Below, one piece after another: positions 45,180 through 57,150 of a DNA stretch of 64,000 nucleotides (position 1 is its first letter; each line of letters starts with the position of its first letter). The notes below the pieces were generated by a model. It worked only from the letters and a program-made list of their open reading frames with translations, was not told where the DNA came from and ran no database searches. A program made the position numbers and the translations under genes. Origin of the DNA: Ophiura sarsii (Eukaryota; Echinodermata; Ophiuroidea; Amphilepidida; Ophiuridae). The stretch covers positions 35,380,452 through 35,444,451 of the forward strand of contig CM069442.1 in the NCBI GenBank assembly GCA_035610835.1. The letters run 5' to 3'.

Positions 45180-46335
45180 AACAATTCAAGATGCTAAGCA
45201 GTCAGAATATCTGGCGGGTGTTTTACACAAATACAACGATGATTTGACAAATTATTTGACAAATAATAACACCTGTACATAATGGGAACGCTTAGGTGAG
45301 ATCTTTGCTGCAAACACTTTAGGTGTAAATAATAGATGAGCATCGCATCAAGATGTCAACCATTATTACGTACGAACTGAACTTTCCTCGGGGGCAGCTT
45401 ATACACTGAAAACCCCATTGCGATTGTGCACAAGTGGTAAGAATGTTTACTACGTACCGGATATATTAAAGTTGACTATATCGTACAAATGAATAAATAT
45501 ATAAGGCAAAACTGTAAGTTTCAACATACAGTGAGTGAGAGAGGAAAAGGGGGAGGATGACAAGAGAAAAAAGAAGACAGGAAATGAGTCGACGTTTCGA
45601 CTGGATAAAACAGGTCTTTATCATAGAAAAAGTCAGTCTGTATTTACTTGACTAAAATTATGTTCCAGTATCGCACGATACTGGTACATCATTGTGTTCC
45701 AGTATCGCCCGATTCTGGAATAATGACTTTGTACCAGTATCGATACTGGGTGATACCAACATCGAACGATACTGGGTGATACCAACATCGAACGATACTG
45801 GGTGTTCCAGTATCGTCCGATACGAGTACAGTCCAGAATATGGGACCTAAAGTGCACTTTTCCCGACATTTCTTCCCTCATTGTACGGGCGTTTTCATGT
45901 TCTTTTTTCTGCATCAGCTCATTACTGTAAGTCCAATAAATGTAGCAGGAACGGAAACATTTTACCATTAGTGTGATTAAACCAAGCTTGGTATAGCTGA
46001 CCAGGAATGATTTATCATTAATAGAATATAGAACCACGTGTCAACACCAATATGTCGAGTCTGTGCAACATTATACAATAAACCTAGCAATAACGTAACT
46101 CGTTCGATTTGTATGCGCCATATGATACTTGCAACTTGATCTAGCTGAGTCTGGGTAAAATATGGAATGCAGTGATTGATTGTAAGAAACTTGTCGCGCT
46201 AATTGCATGAAGCATCAAAAATCAAAATGATTGGGTCAAACCACCCTACAGCAACACACACAATATATAAAGCGTCGTTGGTAGCCCGTGGGGCACCGAA
46301 TCCGCTTGATAAAATAGGAATTTCTCAAAAACGTT
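45180..46335 (+). repeat. Segmental duplication block A, right copy
   Basis: Collinear with 825-2175. It lacks about 220 bp present on the left. A 134-codon antisense frame (45633-46037) overlaps the palindrome array. The same reading frame exists in shorter form on the left (1586-1873) but is frame-broken, so I read it as repeat-driven. Confidence 0.85.
45660..45836. repeat. Tandem palindrome array, right copy of 1513-1676
   Basis: The same order of units as the left copy, with a private 30-bp expansion (ATACTGGGTGATACCAACAT, twice). Boundary GTCCAGAATATGGGACCTAA follows. It shows that the array was present before duplication and then changed by unit gain and loss. Confidence 0.85.
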
Positions 46336-46548
46336 GGTGATCTGGTCAGCAATGAGTCCTGTTCTTAGGCCCTATCATCACCATGAGTATACGTTTACTA
46401 CAGTCTGTTTAATGTGACAATCAGTCTGTACAGGTTGTCCCTAATATAAGATGCATGTGTTCCACGTCATTGCCCTCTATGATTGCTCGGTATTTTTGCT
46501 GAAATCGTTATATAATCTGATGATGATTTTGTTGGTTTTAAATGCCGT
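46336..46548. other. Right-specific segment resembling 18.29-18.39 kb
   Basis: Contains GTCAGCAATGAGTCCTGTTC, then CTTAGGCCCTATCA, which aligns with 18300-18380. It replaces the stretch occupied on the left by the 2394-2843 MITE and its flank. Confidence 0.55.
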
Positions 46549-47277
46549 ATATTTGATTGTGTTAACTTTTCTCAATCTACAGATATGTTTTATCAACAAC
46601 GAACACTGAAAATGTTCCACTTTTAGAAAAAAAATGTTTTTGTGGAATGTATCATTTTCATCAATCAAAATGTTGTATTTGGATTTAGTGTTTATACGGG
46701 CTTCAAGATGACTAAATAACCTTTGATATGCTGTTTGTTTTGTAGAATTTTACTTGAGTCTCTCTAAAGATATGCTTGTTAAACCACGAGAAAAAAAGAT
46801 CACAGTTGTGCCAGTTTGTTGACAGAAAGCATCCATGTGTAAAAATTGCTAGCATGTTTAATGCTTTGAAGCATTTCTTCATAAAACATATTTTCTAATA
46901 GGATAAAGCAAATGAGACCAAACAAACAGCATTTGAAAGGTAATTCAGTCATCTTGAAGCTCATATCAACATCATTTAGTAAATATTCATTATTAAATGA
47001 ACAAAATGACTCGTTCAACGATTATCTTTTTCCTAAAAAGTCACACAGCTCGATCAAGCATATCATTGGTTTGGAAAGAGCAATAAGAATCAAATAAACG
47101 GCATTTAAAAGCCACCTCATTATCTTTCAAATTATATTAAGAATATATCCAAATGTTAAGTCATCAGTGTGGGCAATGGCGTGGAACACGTAAACCTTTA
47201 TTTAGGGACACCCTGTATGTCGCCATACGTATCGGTCAGCCAGACGGAAATTTTAATACTGAAAATGGAAATCATTA
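46549..47277 (+). repeat. Segmental duplication block B, right copy (part 1)
   Basis: Collinear with 2846-3585; continues at 48159-48228 after the inserted element. See the left copy for internal inverted repeats. Confidence 0.85.
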
Positions 47278-48158
47278 GCTTTCAGACCTGGCTTTAAACT
47301 CGAGTTAAATATTTTATGACCCGTGATAAAATACCTGAAATATATTCGCTAACTCGACCGATTGTCCACACACAGGCAACACGTCGTTATCACGACCAAA
47401 TTAACCCGTCGAATTTAACTCGACCGCCTACCCCTGGAGTTAAGTTCCGGATGTTAAAATAGAGGTGGTGGTGCACGTCTTACATACATCTATTGATGTT
47501 TGTATCATTAAACATTCCGACATGTTTGGCTCACTAAAACCATGCTAAAACCAAAGCATGCGCAATTCTAAGAAAAGTGAGACGAGTGGGTATTAAAATG
47601 TTTAAAATACCAATGTTTAAAGTAAAAAGTGAGCTAGGAGTCAATCCTAAAAGAAGTATTTGTTCGTTTAAGACATAATACATTATGAATTTCAATGTGA
47701 TTTTAGAAATTCATGAGGCCTACTGTTGAAACATAGTTAATGTATAAGAAGAGATAGTATAGCACGACCGTTATTTTGGTATGCTAATAATGTATAAAAT
47801 ATCATATACACGCGTGGCCTATGCACAAAAAAGGATAACAATATTAAGCGAGCTATGCGTAAAAACAACGCAGTCTTCAGCAGCAGGTCAATTTTATTGG
47901 CGAAAGGTCATATTTACCTCGAGCTATCGAACGGCGCTGTCCAGACAGTACGTTAACTCGAGTCAACTGGTCGAGATAAGACTTTACCTCTGACTTTTGT
48001 CAGAGGTAAATTGGTCGAGTTAAGGTCGAGTTAAGGTCGAGTTAACTTAACTCGACTCTTGTCCACACGGGCACTAACTCGACCATTTTCGAGAATTTAC
48101 CTCGACTCGACCTTAACTCGACCTTTAGCTCGAGTTAAATAGCCATGTCTGAACTTGC
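47278..48158. mobile_element. 881-bp Harbinger-like element inserted into block B
   Basis: Inverted ends GCTTTCAGACCTGGCTTTAA and GCAAGTTCAGACATGGCTAT, both leading to AACTCGAG, flanked by TTA (left) and CTA (right). The left duplication copy is uninterrupted at the same point (AAATCAATGAATGATATCTG), so this is a clean insertion. The interior is full of GGTCGAGTTAA/TTAACTCGACC units, including a short tandem run at 48030-48060, and a 70-codon frame without features. It is non-autonomous. Confidence 0.85.
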
Positions 48159-48228
48159 CTAATGAATGATATCTGATTATATTAAAGCATTATCATGTAT
48201 AAATAAGATAGTAAGCAATATTTACTCT
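48159..48228 (+). repeat. Segmental duplication block B, right copy (part 2)
   Basis: ATGAATGATATCTGATTATA and following match 3567-3637; homology then stops and resumes at 53220. Confidence 0.85.
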
Positions 48229-49277
48229 TGTAGGCTGGCAAATAGTGCAATGTCAACAAAAGAGATAGCACTTTGGCGATAGTTTGCTTGTTTTCATCCG
48301 TTTCCGTTACACTCAATGGAAGTTTGGTTTTCGCTGCATCTCTAGAACAGTACAACCATTACTCAGATCAATAACAATGAATTGTAGCTGAGATTCCAAG
48401 CTACAATTGTGTGATATTTCCTAAGACTGGCTTATACACGTATATTTACAAAGGTATGAGGTTGGAGGTAGAACTTATCGAATGACTCTCGTATGACACA
48501 TGGTTTGTGAAGAAAGGAGGAAGAAATCGCAGAAAGTCTACGAGACCGATAATGAATTAAGAAACTATTTTTCACGTAAAGACAGACATAAGTCCGTTAT
48601 CGACGATGATTGAACTCGGGGTCGAGATGACAAACCTCTACAAGCTGAGCATCAATCCTTACGGAAGATTTTTAAGATCTTAGACACGTTTTATTTTATT
48701 TTTGGTTGGCTTGAAACACCCCCATGATACATTTATGATGTAATCTGTGATGGCACTTATCATGTTTACTCTCAGTCAATGATGATTTTTTAACACGACC
48801 AGTATGCATAATAAATTAGAAAGTATATGGAGATATCTATGCATCTATACATGCGCAATGTTTTGATAAATAATATCCCATTCCGCTACCTGTAACATTC
48901 AACATGTACAGAAGTTTCCGGAAATTTGAATATAATTCAATATTTTGTAAGCCAAAATGGTAGAAATATGGTTCTTTTATCATGGTAAAACATTGATAGA
49001 AATGTCCTTAATGAAATGCAATGAAGAAAACGTAAGTTTGTCGTCTTAATTGCTTTACCTTATGGCCAAGTATATTCTCTATTTATAAGATTACTATTTA
49101 TATGACGCCATTGGCTCATCATTCGACTCATTTTAAGTATCAGTTGCCAAGAAAACACTCCCGGGCAACTTACAAAAGTTAAATTCGGAAAAGGTCACAA
49201 TGAATGGTGACAAAGACGAAGTTTTCTTCCCTTCGGTGCAAGTACTTTTAACTAAACTCAAATAGGGACAAGGATTT

Positions 49278-49335
49278 TTGTTAGATTCTCAAGAGATGAT
49301 TGATGACGTTCTTTGTATCTGGTCCACTTACTCTG
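49278..49335 (+). repeat. Exact 58-bp direct repeat, copy 1
   Basis: TTGTTAGATTCTCAAGAGAT through TGGTCCACTTACTCTG is identical to 49670-49727. The spacing is 392 bp and the flanks are unrelated. Confidence 0.9.
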
Positions 49336-49669
49336 TAAATGTTTCGAAAACGAGCTGTTTCCTTTATCAACACTTGTCATGCTTGTTGTAGAGTGTTGAT
49401 GATCTGCTGTTTACAACACGTGATGTTGGTTGCTTAGGGCGCGTTCTCACAATGCATTTTCTGTACCAGGACGTGAACTTCCAAGGTTAGTGGGAACGCG
49501 AAATAACAATAAGGGGTTTCGACTCTACATCTAGGGTGTAGCATTGAATCCACCTCATAGCGGTAGTCTCGCAAATAGGACGTGGTATCAAATCGCTAGT
49601 GTGAACGCGTTTTACATTTATCGTATGGGGACTCGTTCCACTTATACCGGAAATTATAATTATAATAAA

Positions 49670-49727
49670 TTGTTAGATTCTCAAGAGATGATTGATGACG
49701 TTCTTTGTATCTGGTCCACTTACTCTG
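49670..49727 (+). repeat. Exact 58-bp direct repeat, copy 2
   Basis: Second identical copy. A shorter related phrase, CCACTTATACCGGAAATTAT, stands 30 bp upstream. Confidence 0.9.
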
Positions 49728-50594
49728 GAAATTATAATATATGGTTTGATCTCCAACATGATTTAATGGCTTTAATGACATTTCAGTTGACGAATGAAAC
49801 ACCCTGATATGAAATGATTCATGTGATTTATAATAAAGTATGCCGTATACATTATGAATCATAATGTATTTCAGGCATTAATACAGCTGGGAATACTCAC
49901 AGATAATGTACGCAATTCTTTATAACAAATGACACTGATAGAAAACCTTGAATTATTATAACCCACTTCAGTTACAGCCATGAATATACATCAAATGCTT
50001 CAAGTATGGCTAAGATCAACACATCTAACTCGCCATACAAATTAATGCAAATAGTACCATTATAATTATCACAACGACAATCCGTGTCATGAATTAATAC
50101 CATTGGGCATCGCTAACATGCGATTGAAATATTAACTTCTTGACTACCATTTCCAATTTGAATATTAAAGACATATCTTATCATTTGAAATAAACATCTC
50201 GTTTATCTAGACAAGCTTGCCTCGCCTGTTGAGGCTTGGACTGTGAGGCGCAATGAGTTGAAAACAAGCTATGCATATAAAACTCGGCATGGAATTGATT
50301 GATATGCGAATGGTTTTTACTTCAGAATATAAACACAGTATTTGTTACAGAATTTTGTGACAGTTTTATTGTTTGTCACGTCGTTTGGCAATATTGACAA
50401 AACAATAATCATCCATATTATTTTACAAGTAAACAATTTGAAGATAGTGTTGATTTCCCATATACTGTTGTCCCTATGAAGATAAAACACTTATATACTT
50501 ATATCCACTGTTTTTCAAAAAGCAAGATAGCTTGATTGATTACTTGTGATAAAAATAGTCCGATAATTCTGGTGTCGGTATCACCTTAAGAGGA

Positions 50595-50735
50595 AGTCCT
50601 GGGCGATGTAATAGAAGTCTGTGTTTAACAGATTTGTAATCGTTATCTCATAACATTTTAATGTGTAGTGAGGGAAGTAGCCACTGCTTGCTCACGATTG
50701 TTTTTAGAAGGGAACGATGCACCATCGATATTTAC
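50595..50735 (+). repeat. Paralogous patch matching 41540-41710 and 8690-8770
   Basis: Shared CACCTTAAGAGGAAGTCCTG, GGGCGATGTAA, TGTAGTGAGG.AAGTAGCCAC and TGCTTGCTCAC. Confidence 0.65.
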
Positions 50736-50925
50736 ATAACACCTTAAAATGTCCTTGTATTGTTATTTGATTGGTGGATTGTATGTCGCATGACATCAAA
50801 TACTTGTCCTTTTTATTAATAATATATTCCATTTTACATTGCACGTCATTTATCGTGCAATAGGCTCCCTTCGCCGTGATATTTGAATTCCATACGTTTT
50901 TTTCTCGCACGCTCTTGCTTTTCAG

Positions 50926-51087
50926 CTGGCAACAGTCACTATACATGCGCTAACATTGAACTGCGCCTCAATTATGATGCGTTTGTATTATGGCCAGCCT
51001 GTCGACAGCGGAAGTACCAATCTTCCGGTGAAAATGCCAACGAGGCCTATGGTTTGTTCTTCTGCCCGTATATCTTGGATTATAATT
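50926..51087 (+). CDS. Predicted internal exon with good acceptor and donor
   Basis: Bounded by GCTTTTCAG and by T|GTAAGTGAG, both close to consensus. The length is 162 bp and it is a symmetrical 1-1 exon. It encodes NSHYTCANIELRLNYDAFVL, then WPACRQRKYQSSGENANEAY and GLFFCPYILDYN, and is richer in G+C than its flanks. The three Cys and alternating strands suggest an extracellular beta domain. The IELRLNYDAFVL pattern is like FAMeT-type or similar sandwich domains, but I am not sure. No copy is seen elsewhere in the window. Confidence 0.45.
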
Positions 51088-52324
51088 GTAAGTGAGAACG
51101 CAAGCTTCTAGGCGTTGGCTAGGCCTAAATTAGGTCAGCTTAACATAAATTTACTTTAAGTATCGGAGTCCGATTTTTGATGACATATAATCTACTGAAG
51201 GTGTTATATAAAACAAATGATGAATGTTTTTCATTCGTGCAATGGAATAACCAATAGAACCCCCCCCCCCCCACCCCCCCCCCCCCCCCCCCCCCAATAT
51301 TGACGTCGTGTCGGTTGAGATTGGCACTGTCAGTTCATTTGACCAAAGGAATCATGGAATTATGATGGTCAAAAGTACACAGATGAAAGTTTTTTCGCGC
51401 GCATATGTCTTCTAAAAATACAATATTCTTTTGTACAAGCTTGTTTAGGGACAGAATGTAGCTCAATAGTGAAAATAAATAGGTGTAAAGTCGAAAATGT
51501 TCATTTCTTGCCCCCCCCCCCCCCCCCTCCAATATGAATAACCTACAATCAAGGAAAATAATAGTTGGCACAGTTGACGCAACTTATTACAACTATCCCC
51601 GTGCTCGCAATTGATATCAGACTAGGAACATATCACTTTTAATAGAAAGCAAAAGTCTCCCCTTTTCTTACATCCTTTTCCACCCCCCATCAATCAATGT
51701 TGCTACTGTACTTAATGTTTGGGAGTTGCTGAAATTGTTATTAACCCATAGAGGACATGTTTTATCTTAATATACAATATCATATTCATTATTATTGGAT
51801 TTGTATCAACATTTACTGTTACCTACTATTATCTTTCGGTTTCAAATCAATATTAGGTTCTTGACATAATAGATTCTCATTCTTTATATTTAACAATTTG
51901 TCCATAATAATGATGATTTTGATGTTATATACGAATTATTGTTTGTTTATTCGTAATATTATGGATAATATCATGATATTAAACGCAATCCCTAAAGTGT
52001 TAGTCACAACAACAAGTAGCACAGTATTAATAATTGAATTGATTCCTCACATCTCTTTTAGTGCATATTTGACCATAAACGCTAAGAAATTGCATACATC
52101 CAAGCTTACAAGGAACTTTTCAATAGAAATTCGAAAGAAAACACTTACTCGAAATTATTTAGATATCCAAAGGTTATTCTATATACATCTTTAACAATGT
52201 GGAATTTAAACAACATATTCCAACTGATTTGATAAGGACCAGTGATAAAAACAAGTGGAAAATATATGCTTCCCTAACGTGAAGGAATAACAGGTACATA
52301 AAAAGACTTATATCTTCATTGCTT
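51088..52324. other. Non-coding stretch with two poly-C tracts
   Basis: C-rich run at 51260-51295 (one A inside) and C17 at 51511-51527. A 98-codon frame at 51898-52194 starts without ATG and is AT-driven, so it is not called. Confidence 0.5.
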
Positions 52325-53219
52325 TGCAAGCGAATAACACGCTTAAACTGTGTTAAGTGGAAAACCAACAACGTGTGCCTGAACTGTGAAGTGCCAGCGT
52401 TCATACACTTGTATGTGGTAAATGGATCCCTCACTCGTGGAAATGTTGTTTGAGAAAATATAAAATGCCTCTTGAAAAAAGTGTTGTTTCAATCTCATTT
52501 TGTTTCTTAAACACGAATTTTAAATATAGCTGCCGTTAGTTAGTTTTCACTCTTTTATAGTAAATTTTAGTAATCAGAAATAGTAAATATGGGTTTGTAA
52601 TCACACTAAAGTGGTATAGGGATCACGGGTTTTCCTGACGTATATTTCATATACCTATCAGTTAGGCTATCAAAATAGGAAAAAGCTCCTCCGCTGATTA
52701 TTAAATGCTCTTAGCTCGATCAACCCATATTAAATATGGCTACGATTGAACACCCGTTTATTTAACATAAATACATTAATGAGCTACCCCTGGCACGACG
52801 ACGTATATAAATTGCACTCTTATGTTTCAATGGCAACATCATCAATCCTCTTTTAAGGTGACTAAATCTATAACACCAACTACCGCAACTCCGGGGTTCT
52901 TACCACCAACAATGATTAGTTTTTAAAGTTGCAATTCCTAATTCTAAATCAAGAACTGTACCTGTGGCAAGATGCATCAACAATTTAAAACGTTGTGTCC
53001 GATTTCCTTTTAAAAGTTTATCCGCCTATAGCTTCCCATCAATCCTGATAAATACGGATTTTATTTACAACAACTTCAGTAAAAATCCTGCGTAATCGTT
53101 GAGGTTTGATATAAATTAAACGATTTAATGCATTTAGCCCCGTGGATCTTCTGCGCGTTTCCTCCGCTTCATTACCGAGGTTTATGTTTACCCACGTTTT
53201 GAAACTAAGTGCGAGTGTC
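52325..53219 (+). repeat. Paralogous patches matching 34.8 and 33.2 kb
   Basis: 52325-52480 matches 34795-34925, and 52880-53210 matches 33290-33570 and 18560-18760 (CTGTACCTGTGGCAAGATGC, AATGCATTTAGCCCCGTGG). No open frame is conserved. Confidence 0.65.
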
Positions 53220-54810
53220 AGTTAAATAGTGAATTATTTTAAAATAATGTTGCACACTATTAACAGATCATTATCAAGATTGTTAGGTTTGTTGTATTCT
53301 CTGTACCATTTATCGCCTTCATATCATTATACATTTGAAAGGAAACAGCAAACTCATTATGCAGTTAAGACATAATATTGAAGACAATCTCGGCTATGAA
53401 AAACCCCATTTAATTTGACCTTTATTGCTATAGCTCGATAAAGCAATGTTTTTTAATTGTAATTTGTTATTGTAAAGTAGGCTTTGGATATACTCTGGCG
53501 TCTTTGTAACAAACCCTCAACTGATGGTGGCTATAAAGTAACTTTTCGTTTTAAACGTGGTTCTTTGCCATTTTTATACTTGAATATATATACATTATTG
53601 GCAAAATGTCAATTCGATTTTCAAATAGGCACAACTCCCCCAGAGTTAAGAAGGGGAGGGGCGGGGTCCCTTTCCCGGTCATATAACAACCTTGATGAAA
53701 GTCACCGAAGTTACATTATGCACACTCACACACAAAAAGTTTGAGCGGCTTTCCCGGTCAAATCCTCCAGGGGGAACTCTGCCCGACCCCCTTTGAAATA
53801 CGCTACCGATTATTCTACCAGCAGGTATATAATACACATACACTCTTAGATGATGGAAGTGTTTGCATTTTTAGTTAACATTTTTTGGCCTATTTCGTCT
53901 AACATTTTAACTGTGTTTTGTATTAAGATTCGTTCATAATCTCAAAATGATAGTTACAAATACTTATTTATTTACTGCAACCTTTGCATGTAACATTTCA
54001 ATTTTATCTACTAGTGGCAACTCGTGCTAAAATGTGATGTTATAGTTAAATTGTAAAAAAAAAATTATAATGAAAAACACATTACTCTTTGACATTTTCA
54101 ACAGACGGCAAGTTTCAGAACAACTTGCACTTCTTCCCCCCCCCCCCCCCATTTATTTTAGGTAGTTACATCTGTGCTACACTATACTAGTAATTCAACC
54201 GAATACGTGCGTGACCGACAGTACCATTTTCATCCTACTATCATTATTATATATATTTTGTAGTAATGCAATTTCCTTCAAATGCCAAAGGCTGTGAATG
54301 GTCTAGAGAAGACTGACACCTGGGGAAAAAAAGCAAATTCACAACTGACACACGGGGCTTATTGCCATTTACTTGAAAGACCGATCTCTTCCGTAATTTC
54401 TTACTGATTGAAGGATTGTCGATCTTAGCAATTCAATATTTGGAGAGTAAATGTTAACATAGACACACAGCTCATATAAACGTATGTTGTAGCTGGCAGA
54501 ACAATTAATACTTTTTTTTTTGCACAAATGGCAAATTCAAATTAAATGCACGTTGTTGTTTTTCACTCTATAATGCGTGTTTGCTCTCGTTGCTCTGTCA
54601 CCGAAGAAGGATATGGCAAATCAGTAATATCTAAAATAGCGGTCTGCATCAGTACGTGTGATTACATCTTATAAGTAGGCAGTCAACACCAAGGTTGATT
54701 AAATCATGACAACACGCACATTGACTCTCATCACCAAAGTCATCAATTATAGCGGCCTCTGAATAGTCAATGCTACCGAAGAAGGAAAATGTAGTTGATT
54801 TATATTCTGG
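53220..54810 (+). repeat. Segmental duplication block C, right copy
   Basis: Collinear with 3625-4845. About 300 bp (roughly 53480-53800) are specific to this copy, including a phrase duplicated inside it (TTTCCCGGTCA at 53672 and 53750). C15 lies at 54136-54150. Confidence 0.8.
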
Positions 54811-54946
54811 AAACACAAAACAAAATTCGGACGAACTGTTCAAGATCACATCTATACAGGGTGATAGACTAAACGCTTTGCTTTCATATACCGTTTATTT
54901 CATCTGATTTGGTTTTGTCAATCTTGAGAAATTACCAATTAACTAA
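54811..54946. other. Spacer with transposon-end-like sequence
   Basis: ATACAGGGTGATAGACTAAA at about 54854 looks like a Tc1/mariner end, but no partner end is found. Confidence 0.35.
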
Positions 54947-55237
54947 GGCTACCTAAAATCAACGTTGTTTGTAATGAATAGAAAGGTTAACTCTGGAGAG
55001 GGGAGGTGTTACCACCCCCTAAACAAATCAAATCCGAAATGCAGAGTATGCTTATTTGGGTACCATGGTATGGCTAGAGGCTCCCCAGCCAGTAGGGAGG
55101 TCACGCTGCATGTCATATTTTGTTATACGCAAGAAAACAATGGAATCTTAGTGACTGCAATATTTGCTAGAAATAGCTTCGGAAAATGGTCTATTTGGGC
55201 TTCTCAAATACTAAGAAACGTGTTAAAAATCATGTAG
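54947..55237 (+). CDS. Exon-like ORF, possible beta-sandwich core
   Basis: 97 codons are open (first ATG at 54974). A Gly/Lys/Cys-rich start (SGEGRCYHPLNKSNPK) is followed by CRVCLFGYHGMARGSPASRE, strands VTLHVIFCY and GILVTAIFARN, then FGKWSIWAS. The succession of an SG...P stretch, an LF-G turn, a RGS turn and two hydrophobic strands ending in W-x-x-W is loosely like the central part of actinoporin-like pore-forming proteins. This is an unverified fold guess and not a function call. It lies in DNA found only on the right side. Confidence 0.35.
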   Translation, partial: GYLKSTLFVMNRKVNSGEGRCYHPLNKSNPKCRVCLFGYHGMARGSPASREVTLHVIFCYTQENNGILVTAIFARNSFGKWSIWASQILRNVLKIM

Positions 55238-57029
55238 AATTTTAGAGGAGGGTCAATAACATCTGCAGAACGATAAAAAGAATAGTTTTAAACACGTTTA
55301 GTGACCAAATTTATGTCGTACAATGTCGGGAAATTCACGTTTTGACAATCCGTGGTCTTCAAAATTACAGGAATCCTAACTCATTCTAAACCTCACCAAA
55401 TCATGAAATGAACCCTCGTCTACAAAAAAGTCCATGTACGTATTGCTCTATCTGGTTGGAGATAGCGAAGACCACGCTAACATCATAGCTTCATACAACG
55501 GAATGAAATCCGCCATAGAGATTACATGGCGAAAATCGTACAGATTTGCACTGCAGACCTCTGTGTAGGGACTGTTGACAATAGCATGACAATAGCAAGG
55601 TCGTTTGACTATTGTGTTTGTGCATGTTTGTGACGACTGACCCCGTTTAACAATCTTCATAGCTTTCATATAGGGCTTGGGTGACCTAACTATTGACTGC
55701 CCTCTATCCATACATACCAAAATAAGTATAAACATTCACCGCATGACGTCACCAAACATGGCCGACCTCAAAATCCCGCCGTATTCGCTAGACAATGAAA
55801 TAGGCCAAAATAGAAATCTTCGCCAAAAAAGTTCCAAATATCGGAATTTCACCCGATTTTGTGCTTATAAGTTAGGGAAATGGTGTTTCTAACATAGGCC
55901 TATGCTATAATATTCAAGACCATACAATTAAAATATATTTCAAAATGGCGATTTAAAATAATTGTAATGTGACAACCACACCTCCACTACTATCGGACTT
56001 TGACGGCTTACCCTACCCGCGGGTAAGATGGCACTCGTCAAAATGAGCGCAGCGGATGTACAAGCAATCACCTAGACGCCCTAGGTCACTGTTCTTTGCT
56101 TTTTAGCGTAATCGGCGACCACCCTCCCATTTTTTCTGTAAAAGTGGCACAACGTCGATTTTAGGTAGATTTATTTATTTGATCATATCTCAGGATTAAC
56201 AAAACCAATTTTAGATGAAATAAACGGCATATGAAAGCTAAGCGTGTAGTCTATCAATATGTATACAATTGTTACACCAAATTATAGAAGTTCATGATTA
56301 ATAAGTTGGGTAAACACGTGCACGGGATTTGTTTTTGAGACACCCCGTAAATTGTGGTCTTACTGGCGCCTTCAAAAAATGTGTTCGCACCAATTCATTT
56401 TATGTATAGCTAATGCAAGGTTGGGAAAAGGTTGTATTCTGTTACTTTTCTAAATTGCATTTTGTCGTGAAATTTTATATAAGACAGGTGTTGCGTCTGT
56501 TGTGTCTTTTGAATCTGATGATATTATTCAGAGAGGCACCCTATATAATCAGTTACTACTACTACTATGAATTGATAGAAATTTGATATTCTGAAATATG
56601 ATCAGCAATAGGTTTGTAGGGACTGCTTTGTAGGGACTGCTGCTATCAGGAAGTATAAGAAGATGCACTATATTTTCTGTTATTCAATGATATCCAACCG
56701 TCATTGGCGCCCTATATATATAATGTGTATAGTATTTAAAAGCATTAGGTGACATATAAGAGGATGGTCATTGCATGTAACTCAACGCATAGTGTTATCA
56801 TAGCTAATACCAGTCCCCAATAAAATCATTTGCCTCATCGACCAATTTTCCAAGCAGAGGATAGTTCACATTTATATGTACAACTTGCACTTTTCACACA
56901 TAACCTGAAATAATTATATGATGCATGCACCATTAACACACCAGATCGCTGTTAAAACACAGCGGTATTGACATTATAACATTTTAAATTATATAGAAAT
57001 GGGTCATTATCAGTTCAATTTATTTCAAA
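55238..57029. other. Non-coding stretch
   Basis: No supported gene. Frames at 55448-55735 (minus) and 55677-55892 (plus) overlap each other and lack features. 56170-56350 is a diverged copy of the AAATAAACGGCAT...ACACCCCGTA transposon end found near 3500 and 47200. A 17-bp tandem repeat (GTAGGGACTGCTTT) lies at about 56613-56640. Confidence 0.45.
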
Positions 57030-57150
57030 TTCCACGGTGTAATTCTATAACGCATATTTTACACAGATATCTCAGCTGATTGGCAAATGAAAAGTTATTA
57101 AGACATCGTATTGCTTTTTATTGAATAAAATACAGGTGGCGATAAGGCGA
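57030..57150 (+). repeat. Dispersed repeat patch
   Basis: Matches 38815-38935 and 15280-15370 (CACGGTGTA, GCATATTTT, TTGAATAAAATACA.GTGG). Confidence 0.6.

Larger units (their letters stand above)
48229..50594. other. Start of the ~5-kb right-specific insert
   Basis: No supported gene. 48350-48492 is a fragment related to 7417-7533, ending GAATGACTCTCGTA. A 58-bp sequence is present twice without a mismatch (49278-49335 and 49670-49727). An inverted copy of the recurring ATATGGGAAATCAACACTAT motif lies at 50438-50462. The two overlapping frames near 49544-49862 span the repeat. Confidence 0.45.

Noticed and set aside
45633..46037. 134-codon minus-strand frame
   Set aside because: Half of it is the palindromic array, and the left duplicate breaks the frame. 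It is a by-product of repeat structure.
48000..48130. Possible CRISPR-like spaced repeat (GGTCGAGTTAA units)
   Set aside because: Units are short, in both orientations, and unevenly spaced inside a eukaryotic transposon.
51898..52194. 98-codon plus frame, hydrophobic start
   Set aside because: It has a TTG start and very AT-rich codons. The hydrophobicity is explained by T-rich DNA.
54854..56350. Tc1/mariner element between ATACAGGGTGATAGAC and ACACCCCGTA
   Set aside because: The two ends are not inverted copies of each other; the right one belongs to the family seen at 3500 and 47200.
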